Assembly (NCBI RefSeq): GCF_022829465.1
Contig: NZ_JAKSXZ010000146.1
Span: 186,001 to 250,000 of the forward strand
Reading direction: 5' to 3'
Origin: Methylobacterium sp. J-067
GTDB taxonomy: Bacteria; Pseudomonadota; Alphaproteobacteria; Rhizobiales; Beijerinckiaceae
Length of the DNA: 64,000 nt
Under the pieces are notes generated by a model, which searched no databases, was not told where the DNA came from, and worked only from the letters and a program-made list of their open reading frames with translations. The position numbers were made by a program, and so were the translations under genes. Positions 50,342 to 59,127 of the stretch are shown here, in pieces (positions within the stretch are counted from its first letter, which is position 1; each line of letters starts with the position of its first letter).

Positions 50342-51988
50342 ATGGGCTCGCTGAAGGCCCGGTTCGCCATCCTCTTCGCCGTCAGCGCCATTGTGGTGCT
50401 GCTGGCGGCGGCGGCCGTGCTGGCCTCGATCGGGCTGGCCGAGCGGACGGTGGACCGGACGCTCGCCGCCCAGGGGCGCCTCGAACTCCTGGCGGAACTC
50501 TCCGGCCGGCTCACCCAGTTCGGCCTCGCCGCCGTGGAGACGGTGGGCAACCCGGACGGCCAGCCCGAGGCCATGGCCATCGCCCGCGCCAACGTCGATA
50601 AGGCGCTGATCGCCGTGGACGAGGCCATGGCGCGCTCCTTCCCGCCAAGCGACGACCCGACCGACCGGATGCAATACGCCATGCGCTCGCGGCCGATGTC
50701 GCAATTGCGCGGGGCGCGGGCGGTCCTCGACCGGCAGGTCTCGCTCATCAGCCGTCAGATGGATCCGGAGAAGCGCCAGGATTCGATCAAGGGCGCCCTC
50801 AACGGCTTCGGGGCCATGACCGGCCAGCCGCTCTCCTTCCTGATCGAGGCCGAGCGTCGGAGCATGACGCGGGGCTCCGAGGAGGCGCGCGAATTGTCGA
50901 GCCGCCTGCGGCTCGCGGCGGTGGTTGCCGTGGCGGCGGCCCTGGTGCTGCTCCTGATCCTCTACCGCATGCTGACCCGGCCGATCCTGGCGCGGATCGT
51001 GGAGGTGCGGCTCGCCGCCAGCGCCATCGGACGCGGCGCCCTCGACACACGCCTGCCCGTTCAATCCCGCGACGAACTCGGCCTGCTGATGGCCAACGTG
51101 AACCGCATGGCCGCGCGCCTCTCCCGCCGGGAGGTGCACGTCGCGGCCGACCGGGCGGCCCTCGAATCGACCATCGCCGCCCGCACGGCGGATCTGCGCG
51201 CTGCCAACGCCCGGCTGGAGGCGGTGGACCGCTCCCGCCGCCGCTTCTTCGCCGATGTCAGCCACGAATTGCGCACGCCGCTCACCGTCATCCTCGGCGA
51301 ATGCGACATCGCCATGCGGGGCGCCGCCCGCGCCGCCGACCCGACGCCGGCCTTCACCACCATCCGCAAGCGCGCCCAGCGGCTGAAGCGCCGGGTGGAG
51401 GATCTGCTCCGCGTCGCCCGCTCCGAATCCGGGGAGATCGAGCTGGACCGCCGGCCGCTCGGCGTCGCCGCCGTCCTGGCCGAGGCGGTGGACACGATGT
51501 CCTCCGAAGCCGCCCGCCGCCGGATCGCCCTCGACCTCCTGCCCGGCGCCGAGGACGTGGAATGCGTGGCCGACCGGGAATGGCTGCGCCAGACGGTCGA
51601 GAGCCTGATCGACAACGCCCTGCGCCACGCCACCGGGCTCACCCGCGTCGAGGTCGCGCTGGCGCGGGTCGATGAGAACGCGGCGCGCATCACCGTCACC
51701 GACGACGGGCCGGGCTTCGGCGCGCCGGAGTCCGAACTGACCGAGCGGTTCAAGCGCGGCAAGCGCGTGGACGGCGCCCCCGCCCCGGACGAGACCGGCT
51801 TCGGCATCGGCCTCGCGCTCGCCCGCTGGGTGGTGGAGCAGCATGGCGGCACGCTGCATCTCGGTGCCGGCGGGGGCGGACGCGGCGCCCGCGTCCGCCT
51901 GGACATTCCCGCCGCCGAGCCGGCATGGATGGACCGAGCGTCCGCGCGGACGGATGCCGGAGGGAAGCTGAGGGAGCCGGCCGCATGA
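50342..51988 (+). CDS. mxbD: Sensor histidine kinase, probable MxbD
   Basis: 548 residues from ATG at 50342. TM1 about 7-30 and TM2 about 198-216 flank a periplasmic sensor of about 165 residues. HAMP follows (TRPILARIVEVRLAASAIGRG), then a coiled coil, HisKA with FFADVSHELRTPLTVILGE (phospho-His), and HATPase with DNALRHA, DDGPGFGAPE and GIGLALARW. The response regulator overlaps its stop. By position between fhc and pqqA I take it to be MxbD, part of the MxbDM pair known to be needed for methanol oxidation and PQQ gene expression in M. extorquens; the name is inferred. Confidence 0.85.
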   Translation: MGSLKARFAILFAVSAIVVLLAAAAVLASIGLAERTVDRTLAAQGRLELLAELSGRLTQFGLAAVETVGNPDGQPEAMAIARANVDKALIAVDEAMARSFPPSDDPTDRMQYAMRSRPMSQLRGARAVLDRQVSLISRQMDPEKRQDSIKGALNGFGAMTGQPLSFLIEAERRSMTRGSEEARELSSRLRLAAVVAVAAALVLLLILYRMLTRPILARIVEVRLAASAIGRGALDTRLPVQSRDELGLLMANVNRMAARLSRREVHVAADRAALESTIAARTADLRAANARLEAVDRSRRRFFADVSHELRTPLTVILGECDIAMRGAARAADPTPAFTTIRKRAQRLKRRVEDLLRVARSESGEIELDRRPLGVAAVLAEAVDTMSSEAARRRIALDLLPGAEDVECVADREWLRQTVESLIDNALRHATGLTRVEVALARVDENAARITVTDDGPGFGAPESELTERFKRGKRVDGAPAPDETGFGIGLALARWVVEQHGGTLHLGAGGGGRGARVRLDIPAAEPAWMDRASARTDAGGKLREPAA

Positions 51989-52689
51989 CGCGGATCCTGA
52001 TCGTCGAGGACGACATCGATATCCGGGGCCTTCTCGCCCGTGGCCTGGAAGCCGAGGGGTTCGAGGTCGGCACCGCCGACAGCGTCGGCGACGCCCTGAA
52101 GGCCGCCCGCGACCCCGCCCCCGGCGCCGTGCTCCTCGATGTCGGCCTGCCGGACGGGTCCGGCCACGACGTCTGCCGCTCCCTCCGCGAAGGCGGCTTC
52201 TCCGGCCCGATCCTGTTCCTCTCGGCCCGCGACGAGATCCGCGACCGGGCCGAGGGTCTGGCGCTCGGCGCCGACGACTACATCGTCAAGCCGTTCGAGT
52301 TCGACGAACTGGTCGCCCGGCTGCGCACCCACCTCATGCGCCGCCAGCAGGCCGAGGCGCCGCGCTCCCGCCTCGTCGCCGGCCGGCTGCATTTCGACCT
52401 CGACACCCGGCAGGTCACCTGCGGCGAGGCCAGCGCCCGCCTCACCCCGCGGGAGGCGGAACTCCTCGCCATGCTCATGGACAGCCTCGGCAAGCCGGTC
52501 TCCCGCGCCGAGATCTTCGACCGGCTCTGGGCGAGCCAGGGCGGGCTCTCCCTGAACGTGGTCGATGTCTATATCGGCTATCTCCGCTCCAAGATGGCGG
52601 ATTTCGTCCGCTACGGCGGCCCGGTCCTCACCACGGTGCGCGGCAAGGGCTTCATGCTGGAATCCCGGGGTCCGGATTTTCGCCAGTGA
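51985..52689 (+). CDS. mxbM: OmpR-family response regulator, probable MxbM
   Basis: 234 residues from ATG at 51985 (ATGA overlap with the kinase). Receiver: ILIVEDDIDIRGLL, phospho-Asp near 52 in LLDVGLPDGSG, Ser/Thr and Lys in LFLSARDE and DDYIVKPFEFDELVARL. Winged-helix domain about 130-230: LTPREAELLAMLM, NVVDVYIGYLRSKM and TTVRGKGFML. It should bind promoters near pqqA and perhaps the mxa genes. Naming rests on location, not on a direct comparison. Confidence 0.85.
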   Translation: MTRILIVEDDIDIRGLLARGLEAEGFEVGTADSVGDALKAARDPAPGAVLLDVGLPDGSGHDVCRSLREGGFSGPILFLSARDEIRDRAEGLALGADDYIVKPFEFDELVARLRTHLMRRQQAEAPRSRLVAGRLHFDLDTRQVTCGEASARLTPREAELLAMLMDSLGKPVSRAEIFDRLWASQGGLSLNVVDVYIGYLRSKMADFVRYGGPVLTTVRGKGFMLESRGPDFRQ

Positions 52690-52930
52690 CGTTCTGTCTT
52701 GGACCTTTGGGGGATAGCGGGAGTCCGAGCGGAATTATTTTGTTGGATCAATCCCTTCGGCTAACCTCTCACGAAAAATTTGGGATGATCCGGCAATTTG
52801 GTGCTTGAATGCGAAGGGCAAATGGACAATATCAGTCCTGCGCCAGAAACGAGAGCGCCATCAGTGTCTTAGGGTCCTCTTAGGATTGATCTGAGGACGC
52901 TCGGTGAACGAATTACTAAGGAGAAACACC
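52690..52930 (+). promoter_or_regulatory. pqqA upstream region
   Basis: 241 bases, noticeably more AT-rich than the genes around it, without a credible gene. TTGTTG and TAACCT about 16 bases apart (near 52741-52768) are a possible promoter. The motif CTTAGG occurs twice, 11 bases apart, near 52867-52885. AAGGAG before 52931 is a strong ribosome binding site for pqqA. Confidence 0.45.
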
Positions 52931-53020
52931 ATGGCCTGGGCTGCCCCCGTCGTGTCCGAGATCTGCGTCGGCATGGAAGTGACGAGCTACGAGTCGGCCG
53001 AGATCGACACGTTCAACTGA
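52931..53020 (+). CDS. pqqA: PQQ precursor peptide PqqA
   Basis: 29 residues, MAWAAPVVSEICVGMEVTSY then ESAEIDTFN. The E-V-T-S-Y core supplies Glu16 and Tyr20, which PqqE cross-links as the first step to pyrroloquinoline quinone. AAGGAG lies 10 bases before the ATG. It is far shorter than usual gene-finding limits, so it is easily missed. pqqB follows after 34 bases. Confidence 0.97.
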   Translation: MAWAAPVVSEICVGMEVTSYESAEIDTFN

Positions 53021-53054
53021 TTTCAAGCGGGCCGGGAATCGCGGGAGACGCACC

Positions 53055-53954
53055 ATGCGCGTCGTGGTTCTCGGCTCCGCTGCGGGCGGCGGGCTTCCTC
53101 AATGGAATTGCCGCTGCCCCATCTGCTCCCTCGCACGCAGCGAGCCGGAACGCGTCCGCCCCAGGACGCAATCCAGTATTGCCGTGTCCGCCGATGGCGA
53201 TGACTGGCTGCTGATCAATGCTTCTCCCGACATCCGCCAGCAGTTGTTCGACAACAGCGCGATGCATCCGCGCGGGGGGCTACGCCATTCCCCGATCCGC
53301 GCCGTGCTGCTCACGAACGGCGACGTCGACCATGTGGCCGGGCTGCTGACGCTGCGCGAGGGCCAGCCCTATACGCTCTATGCGACCTCCGGCATCCTCG
53401 ACTCCGTCAACGCGAACCGCGTGTTCGACGTGATGGCCGAGGGCGTGGTGAAGCGCACCAGCGTCGCCCTGGAGACCACGTTCGAACCCCTGCCCGGCCT
53501 CACCGTCACGCTGTTCGCGGTGCCGGGGAAGGTGCCGCTCTGGCTGGAAGGCGCCGAGGTCGAGATCGGCGCGGTGACCGAGACGACGGTCGGCGCGATG
53601 ATCGAGGCCAATGGCCGCCGCCTTGCCTACATCCCGGGCTGCGCCCTGGTGGACGACGCGGTGCGGGCCCGCCTCGACGGGGTGGATGCCCTGCTGTTCG
53701 ACGGCACCGTCCTGCACGACGACGACATGATCCGGGCCGGCGTCGGCACCAAGACCGGCTGGCGCATGGGCCATGTGCCGATGCGGGGCGAGAACGGCTC
53801 GATCGAGGCCCTGTCGGGCGTCTCCATCGGGCGGAGGGTCTTCGTCCACATCAACAACACCAATCCCGTCCTCGTGGAGGGCTCGGCCGAGCGGGCCGAC
53901 GTCGAATCCGCAGGATGGACGGTCGCTCACGACGGGCTGGCCCTACAGCTCTGA
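53055..53954 (+). CDS. pqqB: PQQ biosynthesis protein PqqB
   Basis: 299 residues, metallo-beta-lactamase fold: VVLGSAAGGGLPQWNCRCPICS with the Cys residues of the structural zinc site, LLINASPDIRQQL, LLTNGDVDHVAGLLTLREG with the metal-site region, and HVPMRGENGSIEAL, HINNTNPVL. PqqB hydroxylates or oxidises the cross-linked tyrosine intermediate. Second gene of pqqAB-C/D-E. ATG at 53055. Confidence 0.96.
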   Translation: MRVVVLGSAAGGGLPQWNCRCPICSLARSEPERVRPRTQSSIAVSADGDDWLLINASPDIRQQLFDNSAMHPRGGLRHSPIRAVLLTNGDVDHVAGLLTLREGQPYTLYATSGILDSVNANRVFDVMAEGVVKRTSVALETTFEPLPGLTVTLFAVPGKVPLWLEGAEVEIGAVTETTVGAMIEANGRRLAYIPGCALVDDAVRARLDGVDALLFDGTVLHDDDMIRAGVGTKTGWRMGHVPMRGENGSIEALSGVSIGRRVFVHINNTNPVLVEGSAERADVESAGWTVAHDGLALQL

Positions 53955-54089
53955 GCGTCGCGCACCATTTAAGTGGGCGCGTCTCGTACCCACATCCCCG
54001 GTCTGGGACCGTGCACTCGGTCCGGGCAACGCCAAGAAGTCGGTCACAAGACCATCGGGCACGAGCCGAAGTCGGACGCCGGAAACGCC

Positions 54090-55175
54090 ATGAACGCCAT
54101 CTTCCCGACCCCGGATGCCGCGGAGAGCGAACGCCTCCTCACCGGCGACGAAATGGAAGCCGCCCTGCGCGACATCGGCGCCCGGCGCTACCATATCCTG
54201 CACCCGTTCCACCGCCTGCTGCATGACGGCGAGCTCTCGAAGGATCAGGTCCGGGCCTGGGCGCTCAACCGCTACTATTATCAGGCGATGATTCCGGTGA
54301 AGGATTCCGCCGTCCTCGCCCGGATGCACGATGCCGAGCTGCGGCGGATCTGGCGCCAGCGCATCGTGGATCATGACGGCGACGGCCCCGGCGACGGCGG
54401 CATCGAGCGCTGGCTGAAGCTTGCCGAGGGCGTCGGCTTCCAGCGCGACTACGTGCTCTCCACGAACGGCATCCTCTCCGCGACCAAGTTCGCCGTGGAA
54501 GCCTATGTGCATTTCGTCTCGGAGCGGTCGCTCCTGGAGGCCATCGCCTCGTCACTGACCGAGATGTTTTCGCCGACCATCATCTCCGAGCGCGTCGCCG
54601 GGATGCTGAAGAACTACGACTTCATCACGAAGGAGACGCTGGCCTACTTCGACAAGCGCCTCACCCAGGCGCCGCGCGATGCCGACTTCGCCCTCGACTA
54701 CGTCAAGAAGCACGCGACGACGCCGGAATTGCAGCGCCAGGCGATGGCCGCGCTGACCTTCAAGTGCAACGTCCTCTGGGTGCAGCTCGACGCGCTCTAC
54801 TTCGCCTATGTGGCGCCCGGCATGATCCCGCCGGATGCATGGCAGCCGGGCGTCGGCCTCGTCGCCGGGGCGGATGCGCCCAAGGCGGAAGCCGGCCCGC
54901 GCAAGACCGCGCCGGGCGACACTCCGCGCCTGCCGCGCGGCGTCCGCCTGCGCAACGACGAGACCCGCGGCAAGTATGTGCTCCTCGCCCCCGAGCGCAC
55001 CTTCGACCTCGACGACAATGCCGTCGCCGTCCTCAAGCTGGTGGACGGGTCGCGCACGGTGTCCCAGATCGCCGACGAGTTGGGCACGGTCTACGCCGCC
55101 GATCCGCGCGCGATCGAGGCGGATATCTGCGTGATGCTCGACGGCCTCGCGGAGAAGCGGGTGTTGGAGCGATGA
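54090..55175 (+). CDS. pqqCD: Fused PqqC/PqqD protein
   Basis: 361 residues from ATG at 54090. Residues about 1-245 are PqqC, the cofactor-less oxidase that performs the last ring closure and eight-electron oxidation (HPFHRLLHDGELSKDQVRAW, ALNRYYYQAMIPVKD, ALTFKCNVLWVQLDAL). A linker of about 25 residues leads to PqqD (about 272-361), the chaperone that presents PqqA to PqqE (RLPRGVRLRNDETRGKYVLLAPER, AVAVLKLVDG). The fusion is characteristic of Methylobacterium. A 135-base gap precedes it. Confidence 0.95.
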   Translation: MNAIFPTPDAAESERLLTGDEMEAALRDIGARRYHILHPFHRLLHDGELSKDQVRAWALNRYYYQAMIPVKDSAVLARMHDAELRRIWRQRIVDHDGDGPGDGGIERWLKLAEGVGFQRDYVLSTNGILSATKFAVEAYVHFVSERSLLEAIASSLTEMFSPTIISERVAGMLKNYDFITKETLAYFDKRLTQAPRDADFALDYVKKHATTPELQRQAMAALTFKCNVLWVQLDALYFAYVAPGMIPPDAWQPGVGLVAGADAPKAEAGPRKTAPGDTPRLPRGVRLRNDETRGKYVLLAPERTFDLDDNAVAVLKLVDGSRTVSQIADELGTVYAADPRAIEADICVMLDGLAEKRVLER

Positions 55176-56317
55176 ACGCACAGGCGCCGATCCGCCCGGA
55201 AGCGCCGGCACCGGTGGGGCTCCTCGCGGAGCTGACCCACCGTTGCCCCCTGCGCTGCCCCTATTGCTCGAACCCGCTGGAACTCGACCGCCGCTCGGGG
55301 GAACTCGACACGGCGACGTGGCAGCGGGTGCTGCGGGAGGCGGCGGGCCTCGGCGTGCTGCACGTCCACCTGTCGGGCGGCGAGCCCACCGCCCGCAACG
55401 ACATCGTCGAGATCACCAAGACCTGCGCCGATCTCGGCCTGTACTCGAACCTCATCACCTCCGGCGTCGGCGGGGCGCTGGACAAGCTCCAGGCGCTCTA
55501 CGACGTCGGGCTCGACCACGTGCAATTGTCGGTGCAGGGCGTCGATGCCGCCAATGCCGAGAAGATCGGCGGCCTGAAGAACGCCCAGCCGCAGAAGATG
55601 ACCTTCGCCGCCAAGGTGGTGGAACTCGGCCTGCCGCTGACGCTGAACTCGGTGATCCACCGGGGCAACATCCACGAGGTGGCGGGCTTCATCGATCTCG
55701 CGGTGAAGATGGGCGCCAAGCGCCTCGAAGTGGCGCACACGCAATATTACGGCTGGGCCTACGTGAACCGCGCCGCGCTGATGCCGAACAAGGCCCAGGT
55801 GGACGAGTCGATCCGCATCGTCGAGGCCGCCCGCGAGCGGCTGAAGGGCCAGCTCGTCATCGACCTCGTGGTGCCGGACTATTACGCCAAGTACCCGAAG
55901 GCCTGTGCCGGCGGCTGGGGCCGCAAGCTGATGAACGTCACGCCCCAGGGCAAAGTGTTGCCCTGCCACGCGGCGGAGACGATCCCCGGCCTCGAATTCT
56001 GGCACGTGACGGACCATTCCCTCGGGGAGATCTGGCGGGACTCGCCGGCCTTCACCGCCTATCGCGGCACCGATTGGATGCAGGAGCCCTGCCGCTCCTG
56101 CGACCGCCGTGAGAAGGATTGGGGCGGATGCCGCTGCCAGGCGCTCGCGCTCGCGGGCGATGCGGCGGCGACCGATCCGGCCTGCTCCCTCTCCCCGTTG
56201 CACGCCAAGGTGCGTGCCCTCGCCGTCGAGGAGGCGGCCGAGACGCCTCCCGACTACGTCTACCGCACGATCGGCAGCAACATCCGCTCGCCGCTGAAAG
56301 AAGGTGCCTCTTCGTGA
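55172..56317 (+). CDS. pqqE: PqqA peptide cyclase PqqE (radical SAM)
   Basis: 381 residues from ATG at 55172 (ATGA overlap with pqqC/D). Radical SAM cluster motif HRCPLRCPYCSN (Cys25, 29, 32). SGGEPTARND binds SAM. The C-terminal SPASM region has GKVLPCHAAETIPG and EPCRSCDRREKDWGGCRCQ, ending with DPACSLSP, ligands for auxiliary Fe-S clusters. It joins Glu16 and Tyr20 of PqqA. The next gene starts within its stop codon. Confidence 0.96.
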   Translation: MNAQAPIRPEAPAPVGLLAELTHRCPLRCPYCSNPLELDRRSGELDTATWQRVLREAAGLGVLHVHLSGGEPTARNDIVEITKTCADLGLYSNLITSGVGGALDKLQALYDVGLDHVQLSVQGVDAANAEKIGGLKNAQPQKMTFAAKVVELGLPLTLNSVIHRGNIHEVAGFIDLAVKMGAKRLEVAHTQYYGWAYVNRAALMPNKAQVDESIRIVEAARERLKGQLVIDLVVPDYYAKYPKACAGGWGRKLMNVTPQGKVLPCHAAETIPGLEFWHVTDHSLGEIWRDSPAFTAYRGTDWMQEPCRSCDRREKDWGGCRCQALALAGDAAATDPACSLSPLHAKVRALAVEEAAETPPDYVYRTIGSNIRSPLKEGASS

Positions 56318-57021
56318 GACTCATCCCCGTCGCGGCTGTCCTCGCCCTCGGCCTGTCCGTCCCGACCCTCGTGTCGGCCACGGAAACGCCCGCGCCGACG
56401 CAAGCCAACGCCACGGCCGCCCCCAGCGCCGCCGACCTGCTGTTCGAGCAGCCGCAGATGAAGAACGCGGCGCCGGGCAGCATCATCACCTACGATTACC
56501 TGCGCCGCTCCGGCATCGAGAAGGGCCCCTTCGGCGCCCCGCTGCAGGACACGGTGACGATCAAGGTCGAGCCGGGCAAGCAGCCCGATGGCCGCAACAT
56601 GGACGTCGCCATGTTCTCCGGCCTGAACCGCCGCCCGGCGGGGCCGTTCGAGGACATGGTGGGCAACCCCATCGTGCCGCTGTTCCTCGAGAACCACGTG
56701 ATGGCGCTCTCTAAGGTGCTGGAGGCGAACCCGCGTTACCTGAAGCTCGCGATCCGCAAGGGCATGCGCGAGAAGGCGACCGTCACGCCGGTCAAGATCC
56801 CGTTCGACGGCAAGCAGGTCGATGCGTATCGCATCGAGATGCAGCCCTTCCTGGGCGATCCGATGGGCGAGCGCATGCGCGGCCTCGAGAACCTGACCTA
56901 CACCTTCGTCACCTCGCCCTCGGTCCCGGGCGAGATCGTGTCCATGGAAGCCGTGTCCAAGACCAAGGATGGCGGCGAATTGCTGGAAGAGAAGCTCGGC
57001 TATGATCAGAAGGCTGGCTAG
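56314..57021 (+). CDS. Secreted protein coupled to pqqE, unknown function
   Basis: 235 residues from GTG at 56314, overlapping the pqqE stop (GTGA). A clear signal peptide (RLIPVAAVLALGLSVPTLVSA, cut near residue 23) is followed by a low-complexity Ala/Pro/Thr stretch and a soluble domain: GSIITYDYLRRSGIEKGPFG, VTIKVEPGKQPDGRNMDV, FLENHVMALSKVLEANPRYL and FVTSPSVPGEIVSMEAVS. Probably periplasmic. Tight coupling to pqqE suggests a link to PQQ export, use or quinoprotein assembly, but I recognise no family. Confidence 0.75.
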   Translation: MRLIPVAAVLALGLSVPTLVSATETPAPTQANATAAPSAADLLFEQPQMKNAAPGSIITYDYLRRSGIEKGPFGAPLQDTVTIKVEPGKQPDGRNMDVAMFSGLNRRPAGPFEDMVGNPIVPLFLENHVMALSKVLEANPRYLKLAIRKGMREKATVTPVKIPFDGKQVDAYRIEMQPFLGDPMGERMRGLENLTYTFVTSPSVPGEIVSMEAVSKTKDGGELLEEKLGYDQKAG

Positions 57022-57364
57022 TCTCGCGATCCTCACCGCCCTGGGTGCCGGCCTCGCCGCCGCGCCCGGCCGCGCCGCCGAGGAGAACGATTACCCGACC
57101 AACGCGCGGGTGGATTACGTCTTCGGCTGCATGGCCGCCAACGGGCAGACCCGCGATAGCCTGGAGAAGTGCTCCTGCTCGGTGGATCAGCTCGCGGCGA
57201 TCCTGCCTTACGACAAGTACGTGCAGGCGAGCACGATCCTGTCGATGCGCCAGGGCATCGGCCAGCGGGCCAACGAGTTCAAGTCGACCAAGGTGTTCGA
57301 CGACAAGGTCGCCGACCTGCGCCGCGCCCAGGCCGAGGCCGAGATCCGCTGCTACCGGGGCTGA
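57002..57364 (+). CDS. Small secreted cysteine protein, unknown function
   Basis: 120 residues from ATG at 57002, overlapping the preceding gene by 20 bases. Signal peptide MIRRLASLAILTALGAGLAA cut near GRAAEE. The mature part has four cysteines in the pattern C-x15-C-x-C-...-C: YVFGCMAANGQTR, LEKCSCSVDQLAAILPYD and AEIRCYRG at the end. This suggests two disulfides or a metal/haem site (no CxxCH). Periplasmic, and in an operon with pqqE and the preceding secreted protein. Function unknown. Confidence 0.75.
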   Translation: MIRRLASLAILTALGAGLAAAPGRAAEENDYPTNARVDYVFGCMAANGQTRDSLEKCSCSVDQLAAILPYDKYVQASTILSMRQGIGQRANEFKSTKVFDDKVADLRRAQAEAEIRCYRG

Positions 57365-57428
57365 TCGGCCCACGATTCGGAGGCGACGTCCCGTTGCGCG
57401 TCGCCCCCGTTTCCCGCACACCGGGTCC

Positions 57429-58277
57429 GTGACCGAGACACCCCGCCCCCCCGCCCTCCCCGGTTTGCTGCCCGATCTCGGGCGGCGAAGTCTCGTGATG
57501 GGCATCCTCAACGTCACGCCGGATTCCTTCTCGGACGGCGGGCTGTTCCGGGGCGAGGCGGAGGCCCGCGCCCAGGCCGAGCGTCTGGCGGCGGAAGGGG
57601 CGGCGATCCTCGACATCGGCGGCGAATCCACCCGCCCCGGCCACACGCCCGTGCCGGCCGAGGAAGAGCAGGCCCGCGTCCTGCCGGTGATCCGCGCGCT
57701 CGCCGAGCACCTTCGGATCCCGATCTCCATCGACACCTACAAGGCGTCCACCGCCGACCTCGCCCTCGCCGCCGGAGCCAGAATCGTCAACGACGTCTGG
57801 GGCTTGCAGCGCGAACCGGACATCGCCTCGGTCGCCGCCGCCCATGGCGCCCCGGTCATCGTGATGCACAACCGCGAGACCATCGACCCTGGCCTCGACA
57901 TCGTGGCCGACATGCTCGCCTTCTTCGACCGGTCCCTCGGCATCGCCCGCAGGGCCGGCATCCCCGACGGGGACATCGTGCTCGATCCCGGCGTCGGCTT
58001 CGGCAAGACCTGGGAGCAGCACCTCGAAGCGCTCCGGCGCCTGCCCGAGATCCGGGCGCTCGGCTTCCCGCTCCTCGTCGGCGTCTCGCGCAAGTCGCTG
58101 CTCGGGCGCCTGCACGACCGCGAGACCAAGCCGGCCGACCGGCTCTACGGCTCCCTCGCGGCGCATGCGCTCGCGGGCACGCTCGGGGCCGACATCGTGC
58201 GCGTCCACGACGTCGCCGCCCATGTGGACGCGATGCGCGTCGTCGATGCGGTGATGCGGCCGGAGTCGCGGGTATGA
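57429..58277 (+). CDS. folP: Dihydropteroate synthase
   Basis: 282 residues from GTG at 57429. MGILNVTPDSFSDGG, ILDIGGESTRPG, ISIDTYKASTADLAL, IVNDVWGLQ, VIVMHNR and LDPGVGFGKTWEQHLEALRRL are the classic pterin- and phosphate-binding motifs; GVSRKSLLG follows. It joins 4-aminobenzoate to the pterin pyrophosphate. First of folP-folB-folK, each overlapping the next by 4 bases. An upstream in-frame part overlapping 57002-57364 is not counted. Confidence 0.95.
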   Translation: MTETPRPPALPGLLPDLGRRSLVMGILNVTPDSFSDGGLFRGEAEARAQAERLAAEGAAILDIGGESTRPGHTPVPAEEEQARVLPVIRALAEHLRIPISIDTYKASTADLALAAGARIVNDVWGLQREPDIASVAAAHGAPVIVMHNRETIDPGLDIVADMLAFFDRSLGIARRAGIPDGDIVLDPGVGFGKTWEQHLEALRRLPEIRALGFPLLVGVSRKSLLGRLHDRETKPADRLYGSLAAHALAGTLGADIVRVHDVAAHVDAMRVVDAVMRPESRV

Positions 58278-58648
58278 GCGATCACATCCGCGTCGAGGGC
58301 ATCGCCGTCTTCGGCCGCCATGGCGTGCTGCCGGAGGAGGAGGTGCTGGGCCAGCGCTTCTATCTCGGCCTCGATGCCGAACTCGACCTTGCCCCCGCCG
58401 GCCGGGCGGACGACGTGGCCCTGACCGTGAGCTACGCGGACCTGACCGCCATCGCCGTCTCCATCGCCACGGAGCGCCGCTTCCAGCTCATCGAGGCCCT
58501 GGCCGAGACCATCGCGCAGGCCATCCTGGCCGGCTTCCCGGCCATCGCGGCGATCACCGTGCGGGTCGACAAGCCGAGCGCCCCGGTTCCCGCGATCCTG
58601 GAACGGGTCGGCGTCACCATCACCCGCCGCCGGGAGGGCGCGCGGTGA
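58274..58648 (+). CDS. folB: Dihydroneopterin aldolase
   Basis: 124 residues. IRVEGIAVFGRHGVLPEEEVLGQRFYL, with the Glu and the GRHGV pterin pocket; LTVSYADLTAIAVSI; RFQLIEALAETIAQAIL; VRVDKPSAPVPAIL with the catalytic Lys. It cleaves dihydroneopterin to hydroxymethyl-dihydropterin and glycolaldehyde. ATG overlaps the folP stop. Confidence 0.95.
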   Translation: MSDHIRVEGIAVFGRHGVLPEEEVLGQRFYLGLDAELDLAPAGRADDVALTVSYADLTAIAVSIATERRFQLIEALAETIAQAILAGFPAIAAITVRVDKPSAPVPAILERVGVTITRRREGAR

Positions 58649-59115
58649 AGGCGTGGCTCGGCATCGGCAGCAACATCGGCGACATGGCCGCGATGCTCGA
58701 CCAAGCGGTCGATAAGCTCGCCGCCATCCCCGGCATCCGGGTCGTCGCCCGCTCCCCGGATTACCGCACCCCGCCCTGGGGCAAGACGGACCAGCCCTGG
58801 TTCCTGAACGGTGCGGTCGCCATCGAGACCGACCTCGATCCCCACGCCCTGCTCGACGCCTGCCAGGGCATCGAGCGCGACCTCGGCCGCATCCGCGAGG
58901 AGCGCTGGGGGCCCCGGATCATCGACATCGACGTCCTGGCCTACGAGGGCGCGGCGGTGGAGGACGAGCGCCTCGTCCTGCCGCATCGCTACGTGCGCGA
59001 GCGGGCCTTCGTGCTGGTGCCCCTGAACGAGATCGCCCCCGACCTGACGATCGGGGGCGAAACGGTGAGCGACGCGCTCGCCAAGCTCGACCGGACGGGG
59101 ATCGCGCGGGCCTGA
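58645..59115 (+). CDS. folK: 2-amino-4-hydroxy-6-hydroxymethyldihydropteridine pyrophosphokinase
   Basis: 156 residues from GTG at 58645, overlapping folB. WLGIGSNIGD, SPDYRTPPWGKTDQPWFLNGAVAI, ERWGPRIIDIDVLAY (ATP and metal site) and LPHRYVRERAFVLVPLNEIAPD. It adds pyrophosphate to hydroxymethyldihydropterin. Ends the folate block; convergent with the TRAP transporter, 12 bases between stops. Confidence 0.95.
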   Translation: MKAWLGIGSNIGDMAAMLDQAVDKLAAIPGIRVVARSPDYRTPPWGKTDQPWFLNGAVAIETDLDPHALLDACQGIERDLGRIREERWGPRIIDIDVLAYEGAAVEDERLVLPHRYVRERAFVLVPLNEIAPDLTIGGETVSDALAKLDRTGIARA

Positions 59116-59127
59116 GCCCGCCCGCCC

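Noticed and set aside
52814..52888. 24-codon open frame upstream of pqqA as a leader peptide
   Set aside because: No ribosome binding site and no codon or repeat pattern indicating attenuation.
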